A stretch of 64,000 nt of DNA from NCBI RefSeq assembly GCF_001426545.1, contig NZ_LMEZ01000001.1, forward strand, positions 248,967 through 312,966, given 5' to 3'. Under the pieces are notes generated by a model. It was not told the DNA's origin. It searched no databases and saw nothing but the letters and a program-made list of their open reading frames with translations. The position numbers and the translations under genes were made by a program. How positions within the stretch are numbered: the first letter of the stretch is position 1; each line of letters begins with the position of its first letter. Below, piece after piece: positions 1-7,038 of the stretch. Source of the DNA: Mycobacterium sp. Root135. GTDB taxonomy: Bacteria > Actinomycetota > Actinomycetes > Mycobacteriales > Mycobacteriaceae.

Positions 1-293
1 ACCTCGCCAGCCCCGACGCGCTACCCCCGGGGTCGACGCTGGATCCGCAGGGTCAGGACTCGCCGAACGTCAGCTACCTCAAGGACCTGTGGCAGGCCGT
101 CCAGAACCACGAGATCAGCGGCAAGGAAGCGCTCATCATGGGCATGGCGCAGCGAGGGATGAACACGCCCATCCCCAACCAGGCTCCCGGCCCGAACGTG
201 CCGATCACGCCTGGTGCTCCCGGGCTCGCGCCGCCGCCAGCACCAATGGATCCGCCACCAGCTCCGATGGGTCCGCCGCCGGCGACCCCGTAA
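1..293 (+). CDS. C-terminal end of an unknown protein with a Pro-rich tail (partial)
   Basis: An open frame enters from the left edge and ends at TAA 291-293, giving the last 96 or so residues. The visible part has a short helical-looking stretch (SYLKDLWQAVQNHEISGKEA, roughly in the first third) followed by a low-complexity tail rich in Pro, Ala, Gly and Met (PPPAPMDPPPAPMGPPPATP). Such tails are common on exported or wall-associated mycobacterial proteins. I do not recognise the family, and the N-terminus and any catalytic domain lie outside the window. It converges on the GH16 gene, 12 bp away. Confidence 0.6.
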   Translation, partial: LASPDALPPGSTLDPQGQDSPNVSYLKDLWQAVQNHEISGKEALIMGMAQRGMNTPIPNQAPGPNVPITPGAPGLAPPPAPMDPPPAPMGPPPATP

Positions 294-305
294 CGACCGA
301 CCTGG

Positions 306-1121
306 CTACCAGACCCGCACGTAGTCGACGAGCATGTCCGCCGGATACGTGCCGCCCGAGGGATCGCCGCCGCCGGAACCGGCGACCGCCAGGTTGACGA
401 TCGGATACAGCGTGTACCCGGGCGTGTTGAACGGCCAGTCCGGCAACGCGCTGGCCGGCACGTCGAAGTACGGCTGCGCGCCGTCGACGTAGTCCTTCCA
501 GAAGCGGATCCCGTTGGCGTCCCACTGCGTGCGCCAGGTGTGCCAGGCGCTGTCGACCGCGATGGTCTGACTGGAGTACTCGCCGCCGTTGAGCTTGGCG
601 TGCACGGTGGTGCCGGGTGCCCAGCTGCCGTTGCCGTACCACTCCATGATGTCGACCTCCCCGCCGTTGACGGGGTTGTTGTTGGCCAGATACCACGCCG
701 GCCACGCGCCGGGGGTGAGGCAGTTCAGCTTGATCCGCGCCTCCCAGGTGGTACCGATCGGTCCGCGGTACTTGCCGAAGAGCTTCCCGCTGTAGAACGT
801 GTTGCCGTCCTTGGCCGCGTGGAAGACGAGGTTGGACTTGCCGTCGAGGTACACGTTGCGCCGGTCGTCGCGGTACTGCCCCACGTTGCCGGGGAGTTCC
901 CAAAACGTCGGGTCCTCCATCGACTCGCGCTCCGTCGCGGTCTCCCACTTGGACGCGTCGGGCGCCGAGCCGGCCGGGCCGTCGAACTCGTCGCGGAACA
1001 GGTACTTGACCGGCGCGGGAGCGGCATGTGCAGTTGCTCCGGGAAGGGCGACCGCGGCGCCGAGCACGCCGATCCCCGTCATCAGCATCCGGCGACGATC
1101 CATTTCAGGCATGTCGACCAT
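306..1121 (-). CDS. Exported glycoside hydrolase family 16 (beta-glucanase-like)
   Basis: Predicted secreted endo-beta-glucanase-type hydrolase of about 271 residues. It opens with an RRR-containing, Tat-like signal peptide (MDRRRMLMTGIGVLGAAVAL) ending near an AHA-AP cleavage site. The GH16 catalytic signature ExDxxE is present as EVDIMEWYG, giving nucleophile E155, assisting D157 and acid/base E160. Downstream Trp/Tyr-rich segments (WHTWRTQWDANGIRFWKDYVDG) fit the jelly-roll substrate cleft. An in-frame reading continues upstream to 1193, but that extension is Arg/Cys-rich and unlike a signal peptide; ATG 1121, 1112 or 1103 are the plausible starts. Mycobacteria carry a similar laminarinase-like protein (Rv0315 type). 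The exact substrate cannot be read from sequence. Confidence 0.85.
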   Translation of the reverse strand: MVDMPEMDRRRMLMTGIGVLGAAVALPGATAHAAPAPVKYLFRDEFDGPAGSAPDASKWETATERESMEDPTFWELPGNVGQYRDDRRNVYLDGKSNLVFHAAKDGNTFYSGKLFGKYRGPIGTTWEARIKLNCLTPGAWPAWYLANNNPVNGGEVDIMEWYGNGSWAPGTTVHAKLNGGEYSSQTIAVDSAWHTWRTQWDANGIRFWKDYVDGAQPYFDVPASALPDWPFNTPGYTLYPIVNLAVAGSGGGDPSGGTYPADMLVDYVRVW

Positions 1122-1200
1122 GTAAGTCGCATCGTCGCGCCGGGTGCAAGTTGACGAGCACCGTGGATGGAGCGGTTGCCGTTGAAAATGCACTGCCGAG

Positions 1201-2334
1201 CTACACGCCGGCAGCCTCGTTGAGGTCGTTCAGCACCCCGGTGGCCTCCAGGTACTCCTGCACCCATCGCTCGATGACGGCGGAGGTGCGCTCCACCTTC
1301 GAGAGCTGACCGACCACCTGGCCGACCGGGTTGAACGCGACGTCGACGGTTTCGTTGGGGTACTTGTGCGTGGCGGCCACCGCCAGCCCCGACACCATGA
1401 ACTGCAGCGGCATGCCGAGGGGCTTGGGGTTGTCCGGGTTCTCCCAGGCGTCGGTCCAGTCGTTCTTGAGCATGCGGGCCGGCTTGCCGGTGAACGAGCG
1501 GCTGCGCACGGTGTCGCGACTGCCTGCCTTGACGTAGGCGGCCTGCTGCGCCGGCGTGTTCTCGGCCTCCTCGACCATCAACCACTGCGACCCGGTCCAC
1601 GCGCCCTGGGCGCCGAGCGCCAACGCCGCGGCGATCTGCTGACCGCTGCCGATGCCACCGGCCGCCAGCACCGGAATCGGGGCGACCTCCTTGACCACCT
1701 GCGGCCACAGCACGATCGAGCCGATCTCGCCGGCGTGACCGCCCGCTTCTCCGCCCTGGGCGATGATGACGTCGACGCCCGCGTCGGCGTGCTTGCGCGC
1801 CTGACTCGGCGACCCGCACAGCGCGGCGACCTTGCGGCCCTCGGCGTGGATGTGGTCGATCATGTCCTTGGGCGGGGTGCCGAGCGCGTTGGCGATCAGC
1901 GTCATCTTCGGATGCTTGAGGGCGACCTCGACCTGCGGCGTTGCCGTCGCCTCGGTCCAGCCGAGCAGCTGCAGCGTGCTTTCGTTGTCCTCCTCGGTCA
2001 GCGGAACCCCGTGATCGGTGAGGATCTTCTTCGCGAAGTCCAGGTGCTCCTGCGGCACCATGTCGACGAGCATCTTGGCCAGCTCGTCGGCGGACAGGTT
2101 GGAGTCCATGCCCTCGTACTTGTTGGGGATCACGATGTCGACGCCGTAGGTGTGGTCGCCGATGTGCTCGTCGATCCAGTTCAGCTCGACCTCGAGCTGC
2201 TCGGGGCTGAAGCCCACCGCGCCGAGGACGCCGAACCCGCCGGCCTTGCTGACCGCGACGACGACGTCGCGGCAGTGGGTGAAGGCGAAGATCGGAAACT
2301 CGATCCCCAGTTGGTCGCAGAGTGGGGTGTGCAT
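1201..2334 (-). CDS. Nitronate monooxygenase family flavoprotein
   Basis: A 377-residue FMN-dependent TIM-barrel oxygenase of the 2-nitropropane dioxygenase/nitronate monooxygenase group, which oxidises alkyl nitronates to carbonyl compounds and nitrite. It starts with the typical PLCDQLGIEFPIFAF segment, followed by GGFGVLGAVGF. The flavin-phosphate region is visible as AQGGEAGGHAGE and PVLAAGGIGSGQQIAAALALGAQGAW. The length and N-terminus resemble the mycobacterial Rv1533 branch rather than classical NMOs. A perfect KstR-type operator lies 51 bp upstream of the ATG, so it probably belongs to the sterol/lipid catabolic regulon. The physiological substrate in that context is unknown. Confidence 0.85.
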   Translation of the reverse strand: MHTPLCDQLGIEFPIFAFTHCRDVVVAVSKAGGFGVLGAVGFSPEQLEVELNWIDEHIGDHTYGVDIVIPNKYEGMDSNLSADELAKMLVDMVPQEHLDFAKKILTDHGVPLTEEDNESTLQLLGWTEATATPQVEVALKHPKMTLIANALGTPPKDMIDHIHAEGRKVAALCGSPSQARKHADAGVDVIIAQGGEAGGHAGEIGSIVLWPQVVKEVAPIPVLAAGGIGSGQQIAAALALGAQGAWTGSQWLMVEEAENTPAQQAAYVKAGSRDTVRSRSFTGKPARMLKNDWTDAWENPDNPKPLGMPLQFMVSGLAVAATHKYPNETVDVAFNPVGQVVGQLSKVERTSAVIERWVQEYLEATGVLNDLNEAAGV

Positions 2335-2383
2335 GCCTGGTGCTCCTCGAAGTGTGGCCCCGAAGGACGACGGGGGCGGGCGA

Positions 2384-2401
2384 ACTAGAACGTGTTCTAG
2401 T
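2384..2401. promoter_or_regulatory. KstR-type operator (sterol catabolism regulon)
   Basis: The sequence actagaacgtgttctagt is an 18-bp inverted repeat with only the central two bases unpaired. It fits the KstR consensus TnnAACnnGTTnnA exactly (2386-2399). It lies 51 bp upstream of the nitronate monooxygenase start and 170 bp upstream of the divergent gene at 2571. KstR is the TetR-family repressor of cholesterol catabolism in mycobacteria. Binding itself is inferred. Confidence 0.8.
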
Positions 2402-2455
2402 TTAGTACCTTTCCGCGGTTGTGGTGGTGACCGGGCGCATTCGGCTCGCCAATGC

Positions 2456-2522
2456 TTCGTCGAGACTTCGGTTGTTGACGAAATGAGGCCCGGAATCCGT
2501 CATCTTCCGTAGTCTCGACGAA
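2456..2522. repeat. 12-bp perfect inverted repeat flanking a 43-bp spacer
   Basis: ttcgtcgagact (2456-2467) and agtctcgacgaa (2511-2522) are exact reverse complements in the leader region of the gene starting at 2571. They could form a long-range stem in the 5' leader or serve as two half-sites for a regulator. No T-run follows, so it does not look like a simple terminator. Confidence 0.6.
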
Positions 2523-2570
2523 CTTCGACACGCGAGATCGCCGGAGGACCCCGATCGCGAAGGACCAGCC

Positions 2571-3203
2571 ATGACGCACTGGCTCGACCACTCGCTGGTG
2601 CTGGCGTCGGACTATCGGGTCACGCACCCCGAACGCGTCGGGCCGCTACTCGAACGACGCGCGTCCGCCCTGCTCGACGTCGGAGCCCACCACGTGCTGG
2701 TGTACGCCTCGACCACCGATCCGGAGCGCGTCCTCGTCGTGATCGCGCTCCACGCCCGCGAGCCACTCCTCGACATCCTCCAATCCCGCATCTTCTTCGA
2801 GTGGTTCGACGCGGTCGGAGTCGACGACATCCCGGCAGTCTTCGCGGGCGAACTGGTCGAGCGGCTGGGACTGGGTGCGGGCACCAAGGACACCGTCCCC
2901 GGCGTCGTCGTGTCGATGGTGACGCCGGTGGGCGACCTCGAGATACTGCGCGACCACGTCAGGGACACCCGAGACGAGATGAGCCGCGCGGGTGTCCGAC
3001 GGCTGTCGGTCTTCAGCGCCCTGGACAACCCGCTCGAAGTGATGATGCTGCTGCACATCGACGACGAAGCACACGCGCAGCACTGGCTGCAGTACTCCGA
3101 ACTCGCCGCCGAATGGCTGACCGGGGCCGGTGTCGGCGCCTACCCGCCGGTGTTCGTCGGCCGGCTCCAAAGCCTGGTCCGCATCGACCCGCGCCGTCCC
3201 TGA
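2571..3203 (+). CDS. Conserved protein with two related alpha/beta repeats, function unknown
   Basis: A 210-residue soluble protein starting at ATG 2571 with a GAAGGA ribosome-binding site. I do not recognise a named family. It consists of two similar halves. Each half has a beta strand/helix pattern ending in a shared motif: EWFDAVGVDDIPAVFAGELV around residues 80-99 and EWLTGAGVGAYPPVFVGRLQ around 181-200. The arrangement resembles a tandem duplication of a small dimeric alpha/beta-barrel (ABM-like) unit. No catalytic motif, signal peptide or membrane segment is visible. Its 3' end overlaps the convergent HAD gene by 64 bp. Confidence 0.7.
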   Translation: MTHWLDHSLVLASDYRVTHPERVGPLLERRASALLDVGAHHVLVYASTTDPERVLVVIALHAREPLLDILQSRIFFEWFDAVGVDDIPAVFAGELVERLGLGAGTKDTVPGVVVSMVTPVGDLEILRDHVRDTRDEMSRAGVRRLSVFSALDNPLEVMMLLHIDDEAHAQHWLQYSELAAEWLTGAGVGAYPPVFVGRLQSLVRIDPRRP

Positions 3204-3922
3204 CCTACCCCCACCCGCAGCACGGGCCAACCCATGCGGAGCGCCTCGGCGGCCAACCCCGCCCTCGGATTGACCGGCCGGGGATGACCGATCACCCGCA
3301 TCAGGGCCACGTCCTCGTCGCCGTCGGCGTAGAAGTAACTCTGCCGAAGGTCGACGTCGCGGCCCTCGGCGAACCGCGTCACCGCCGCGGCCTTGCCGCG
3401 ACCCCACACGACGGGCGTGACGATGCCGCCGGTCAGCAGCCCGTCGGCGTCCACCTCGAAGTGGTTGCAGATGACGTCGTCGACGCCGAGGAAGCGGGCG
3501 ACCGGTTCGGCGTGGATCGTCAACGCCGAGGAACTGAGCACCACGGTGTGCCCGCGGTCCTGATGGGCGCGGACGACGTCGTGCATCTGGGCGTAGACCC
3601 TGTGCTCGATGTGGCGACGAAAGAGGTATTCGCCGAGCTCGTCGAGTTCGGCCATCGAGTCGCCCCGCAGATAGCCCGCCGCGCGCACGACCAGCCGTTT
3701 GAACTCCATGCGGCCCAGCCGGTACCGCAGCGAGGCCTCGAGGACCCCGAGCACCTCACCGATGCTGGCCTGCCGGGCGTGCACCCGGTGGCCCGCGTGG
3801 GCGGTCGCGGTGAATCCGGACACCAGCGTGCCGTCCAGGTCGAAGAAGGCGCCGACCTTCTCACCGGGCGGGGCGGCGGCGATCTCGTCGAGCAGATCCG
3901 CCACGGACTCGTCAGAGGTCAT
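3140..3922 (-). CDS. HAD-superfamily (subfamily IB) phosphatase, stand-alone
   Basis: A 260-residue HAD hydrolase. Motif I is FFDLDGTLVSG (nucleophile and acid/base Asp, about residues 27-37), motif II is VVLSSSAL (about 125-132), a Lys lies in WGRGKAAAV, and motif IV is FYADGDED. The sequence closely recalls the N-terminal HAD half of mycobacterial bifunctional PlsC (HAD + 1-acylglycerol-3-phosphate acyltransferase). Here, however, the protein stops about 20 residues after the HAD fold, with an Arg-rich unrelated tail and no acyltransferase HxxxxD motif. The upstream in-frame extension to 3994 is implausible, so ATG 3922 is preferred. The tail overlaps the convergent gene ending at 3203. A phosphoserine or lysophosphatidate-type substrate is possible but unproven. 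Confidence 0.8.
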   Translation of the reverse strand: MTSDESVADLLDEIAAAPPGEKVGAFFDLDGTLVSGFTATAHAGHRVHARQASIGEVLGVLEASLRYRLGRMEFKRLVVRAAGYLRGDSMAELDELGEYLFRRHIEHRVYAQMHDVVRAHQDRGHTVVLSSSALTIHAEPVARFLGVDDVICNHFEVDADGLLTGGIVTPVVWGRGKAAAVTRFAEGRDVDLRQSYFYADGDEDVALMRVIGHPRPVNPRAGLAAEALRMGWPVLRVGVGQGRRGSMRTRLWSRPTNTGG

Positions 3923-4137
3923 TGCACTCCAGGTATACAGGTGGTGGCGGCCGCGCGAACCCGGAGGCCCCCGTCGGTCATGGGGGCAAACCACCCGGCT
4001 GATAGGGACGATGGACCACCCATCGGATAGGTTCGACGTGGCGGTTTCAAATTCAGACGGGGTTCAGCCGGAGCCCCCTGTGAACGAGAATCACGGCGCC
4101 GCGCAATTTTGCTGCGGTTGAACATGGAAGACGGGCT

Positions 4138-4527
4138 TTGAACGAACAACGGGAAACGACTGACGGCACTTCGATGGCACCGGGTTCGACCTGCGTAGTC
4201 ACCGAACGATTGGTCGGACAGGTCGCCGTCATCGCCACCTCGGGTGTCGTCGACATGATCACGGCGCCTCAACTGGAGGACGCCATCACCGCGGCGCTTG
4301 CCAAGTCGCCCGCGGGCCTCGTCGTGGACCTGACCGACGTCGAGTTCCTGGCGTCGGCGGGCATGGGTGTCCTCGTTGCCGCTCACGACGCCGCACCCGA
4401 GGGTGTCGGGATCCTGATCGTCGCCGACGGACCCGCCACCAGTCGGCCCCTCAAGCTGGTCGGCATTGCCGACATCATGCCGTTGCACGCCACTCTGGAC
4501 GAAGCGCTCGCGACCTTTACGGCCTGA
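4138..4527 (+). CDS. STAS-domain anti-sigma-factor antagonist
   Basis: A 129-residue single STAS domain protein (SpoIIAA/RsbV-like). Start TTG 4138 is supported by GGAAG eight bases upstream. The diagnostic segment is LVVDLTDVEFLASAGMGVLV, in which a Ser of the LASAGM loop is the usual phosphorylation site. In its dephosphorylated form such a protein binds an anti-sigma kinase and frees a sigma factor. The next gene, 22 bp downstream, encodes exactly such a kinase, so the two most likely form one partner-switching module. No sigma factor is adjacent; SigF-type control is the usual mycobacterial context but is inferred. Confidence 0.85.
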   Translation: MNEQRETTDGTSMAPGSTCVVTERLVGQVAVIATSGVVDMITAPQLEDAITAALAKSPAGLVVDLTDVEFLASAGMGVLVAAHDAAPEGVGILIVADGPATSRPLKLVGIADIMPLHATLDEALATFTA

Positions 4528-4549
4528 GTACGCATAGTCGATCGATCGA

Positions 4550-5014
4550 TTGGGTACCACCCTCGTTGAGATGATCGACTCCCTTTCCAAGACAGTTTCC
4601 AGCGCGGGGCGCTTCGAGCGGGTGGGCGTGCCTGCCGAGCCCGCAGCGGCCGCGCGAACTCGCGACGACTTCTCCCGGTGGCTGCAGGGCACCTTCGACC
4701 TCGATCCGTACAAGGCCAACGATCTCGTCCTCGCGATCTACGAGGCCCTCGCCAACACCACGGAATTTGCGTACGTCTCGATGGGTCTGACCGGAACCAT
4801 GGATCTTCGCGCCGCGCACGACGCCTCGGAGTCGGCACTGTCGGTCGTCGTGGCGGATCGCGGGCAGTGGCGGACGGCCCCGTCGTTTCCTCCCGACCGC
4901 AGTCGCGGCCGGGGGATCGCCTTGATGAAGGCGCTGGCCGATCGTGCGTCGATCCAGACGTCGACCGGGGGCACCACCGTCCGCCTGGTCTGGGAAGGCA
5001 TTCGTCGGCGCTGA
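4550..5014 (+). CDS. RsbW/SpoIIAB-like anti-sigma-factor serine kinase
   Basis: A 154-residue GHKL-type ATPase. The N box is EALANTTEFAY with the Mg-binding Asn, the G1 box is RGRGIALMKALAD, and the G2 region is TSTGGTTVRLVW. No membrane segment and no dimerisation HisKA domain are present, so it is a serine protein kinase of the RsbW type rather than a histidine kinase. TTG 4550 is the first start; ATG 4571 is a possible alternative. It would phosphorylate the STAS protein encoded just upstream and sequester a sigma factor. It converges on the reductase gene with a 7-bp gap. Confidence 0.85.
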   Translation: MGTTLVEMIDSLSKTVSSAGRFERVGVPAEPAAAARTRDDFSRWLQGTFDLDPYKANDLVLAIYEALANTTEFAYVSMGLTGTMDLRAAHDASESALSVVVADRGQWRTAPSFPPDRSRGRGIALMKALADRASIQTSTGGTTVRLVWEGIRRR

Positions 5015-5021
5015 CGCACGG

Positions 5022-6098
5022 TCAGTCGAGGACGACCACGCCCTTGCCCGTCGGCAGCGGTAAGTCCAATGTCGTGCGGATGCCCGGCGCGGCGGCGATC
5101 ACGTCGGGGATGGAGTTCACGATCCGGGCGGCGGCGGCGAGGATCGCCGCATACGGTGCGCCGCCGTGCGCGCTGGTGGGCACGATGTCGGCGAAGTACG
5201 AGGGTTCGCCCGTGATTTCGATCCGATACGAGCCGCCAGGATGCGCGGGCTGCGCCCAGTCTGGCCGGAGGTCGGCGCGCAGCCGGGTTACGTGCTCGAC
5301 GACGATGACGGGCTTGCCGCCCACCATGCCCTCGATCTGGAAGCGCAGCGCGGCGACGGTGCCCTTGGCGATGTGCCCGGCCGCCACGTCGAGATCCTCC
5401 GGTGCCGGTTCCTGTTCGACGGAATCCCTGATCTCGTCGACCTCGACGCCGAGGCCGGCGGCCAGTTGTCGGATCGCGGTGCCCCAGGCGATGCTCAGCA
5501 CCCCGGGTTGGAAGAGCATCGGGAATTCGCCGATCGGGTTGCCGAAGCCCATGACGTCGAACATCACCGTGACACCGTCGTAGGTGGAGTAGTCGGCGAT
5601 TTCCATGGTGCGGATCTGCTGGATGCTCTGGCAGGTGCCCGCCAATGCGAAGGGCAGCAGGTCGGTGGCGAATCCGGGGTCGACGCCGGTGATGAAGACA
5701 CTCGAATTGCCCTCTCGGGCAGCATCTTCCACTCGCTCGATGAACTTGTCGGGGATGACCTGCCACGGGTACTGCAGCACGCCGGGCGCCGAGCCGACCA
5801 CGTTGACCCCGGCATTGAGCAGCAGGCGGACGTCGGCCATCGCCTCCTTGAGGCGGACGTCGCCCATCGCGCAGTAAACGGCGCACTCCGGGCCGGCGGC
5901 GATGATCGCGTCGAGGTCGTTGGTGGCGAGGACGCCGGTGGACGTGTCGAGTCCCGCCAGTTCGCCCGCGTCCTTGCCGATCTTGGTGTCGGAGGACACC
6001 CAGACGCCGGTCAGGTCGAAGCGCTCGTCGGTGATCAGCTGCTTCAGTGCGAGGCTGCCGCAGTTGCCGGTGCCGATCAGTGCGACGCGTATCGCCAT
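5022..6098 (-). CDS. DapB-like NAD(P)-binding reductase (Rv0926c type)
   Basis: A 358-residue Rossmann-fold oxidoreductase related to dihydrodipicolinate reductase and amine dehydrogenases. The nucleotide-binding motif is VALIGTGNCGSLAL (residues 5-18), followed by a DapB-like second half including GVDPGFATDLLPF. Length and sequence agree with the mycobacterial Rv0926c family, whose substrate is not established. A strong ribosome-binding site (GAGGAGA) precedes ATG 6098. The gene is divergent from the SDR at 6199 and shares the intergenic KstR-type box with it, suggesting a role in sterol or side-chain metabolism. Confidence 0.8.
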   Translation of the reverse strand: MAIRVALIGTGNCGSLALKQLITDERFDLTGVWVSSDTKIGKDAGELAGLDTSTGVLATNDLDAIIAAGPECAVYCAMGDVRLKEAMADVRLLLNAGVNVVGSAPGVLQYPWQVIPDKFIERVEDAAREGNSSVFITGVDPGFATDLLPFALAGTCQSIQQIRTMEIADYSTYDGVTVMFDVMGFGNPIGEFPMLFQPGVLSIAWGTAIRQLAAGLGVEVDEIRDSVEQEPAPEDLDVAAGHIAKGTVAALRFQIEGMVGGKPVIVVEHVTRLRADLRPDWAQPAHPGGSYRIEITGEPSYFADIVPTSAHGGAPYAAILAAAARIVNSIPDVIAAAPGIRTTLDLPLPTGKGVVVLD

Positions 6099-6151
6099 TC
6101 AGGTCTCCTCACGATGGATGCCTTGGGAGTATGCGGCCCCAGGGTCGGAAT

Positions 6152-6165
6152 TGGAACAGGTTCTA
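6152..6165. promoter_or_regulatory. KstR-type operator between divergent oxidoreductase genes
   Basis: tggaacaggttcta fits the KstR consensus TnnAACnnGTTnnA at every fixed position. It lies 33 bp upstream of the SDR ATG (6199) and 53 bp upstream of the reductase ATG (6098), so one site could control both divergent promoters. The flanks are less symmetrical than at the 2384 site. Confidence 0.7.
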
Positions 6166-6198
6166 GTTCGGAATGGCCATGCGGTAGCCTGTCCCGTC

Positions 6199-6942
6199 AT
6201 GGGACGCGTGGACGAAAAAGTTGCACTGATCAGCGGCGGGGCGCGGGGGATGGGCGCCGCGCACGCCAGGATGTTGGTGGCCGAGGGCGCAAAAGTGATC
6301 ATCGGCGACATCCTCGACGAGGAGGGCAAGGCACTCGCCGACGAGCTCGGTGAATCCGCGCGCTACGTCCACCTCGACGTCACCGAGGCCGACCAGTGGG
6401 ACGCCGCCGTGGCCACCGCGATCTCCGACTTCGGCAAGCTCAACGTTCTGGTCAACAACGCCGGCATCGTGGCGCTTGGCAAGATCGGCAGCTTCGACAT
6501 GGTCAAGTGGCAGAAGGTCATCGACGTCAACCTCACCGGCACCTTCCTCGGCATGCAGGCCTCCGTCGAGGCGATGAAGACCGCCGGCGGTGGCTCCATC
6601 ATCAACGTGTCCTCGATCGAAGGCCTCCGCGGTGCCCCGATGGTGCACCCGTACGTCGCGACCAAGTGGGCCGTCCGCGGTCTCGCCAAGTCCGCGGCGA
6701 TCGAACTGGGCAAGTTCAACATTCGGGTCAACTCGCTGCACCCCGGCTTCATCCGCACGCCGATGACGAAGCACTTCCCCGACGACATGGTCACCGCCCC
6801 ACTGGGCCGTCCCGGCGAATGCGACGAGGTAGCGACGTTCGTCGTCTTCCTCGCCAGCGACGAGTCGTCGTTCTCCACGGGCGCCGAGTTCGTCGTCGAC
6901 GGCGGCCTGGTGACCGACGTGCCGCACAAGGATCTGTTCTAG
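6199..6942 (+). CDS. Short-chain dehydrogenase, 20-beta-hydroxysteroid dehydrogenase-like (FabG3 type)
   Basis: A 247-residue classical SDR. It has the cofactor motif SGGARGMG (about residues 12-19), LVNNAGIV, the catalytic Ser in INVSSIEG, the YVATK catalytic pair (Tyr/Lys) and the C-terminal SFSTGAEFVVDGG. Sequence resemblance is strongest to mycobacterial FabG3 (Rv2002), a 3-alpha/20-beta-hydroxysteroid dehydrogenase that interconverts hydroxy- and ketosteroids with NAD(H). ATG 6199 matches the family start; the frame stays open much further upstream but without family similarity. The KstR-type box just upstream supports a steroid role. Confidence 0.85.
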   Translation: MGRVDEKVALISGGARGMGAAHARMLVAEGAKVIIGDILDEEGKALADELGESARYVHLDVTEADQWDAAVATAISDFGKLNVLVNNAGIVALGKIGSFDMVKWQKVIDVNLTGTFLGMQASVEAMKTAGGGSIINVSSIEGLRGAPMVHPYVATKWAVRGLAKSAAIELGKFNIRVNSLHPGFIRTPMTKHFPDDMVTAPLGRPGECDEVATFVVFLASDESSFSTGAEFVVDGGLVTDVPHKDLF

Positions 6943-6974
6943 CGCAGCCGACTGAGCTGCGGATCGTCGACGCG

Positions 6975-6996
6975 GTCGGCCGTCCCGCCGGCCGGC
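6975..6996 (+). terminator. GC-rich hairpin after the SDR gene
   Basis: gtcggccg (6975-6982) pairs with cggccggc (6989-6996), an 8-bp stem with one G-U and a 6-nt loop, 33 bp after the SDR stop. There is no T-run, so it is a possible mycobacterial-type intrinsic terminator only. Confidence 0.35.
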
Positions 6997-7038
6997 AGGC
7001 ACAATGAGGGACCCCCGCCTCCACCGTGAGGTGCCCCC

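Noticed and set aside
4000..4137. SigF-type promoter upstream of the STAS gene
   Set aside because: A ggttt element is present but no GGGTA-like -10 at the right spacing.
5902..6198. N-terminal extension of the SDR from 5902
   Set aside because: It is antisense to the DapB-like gene and the SDR family begins at ATG 6199.
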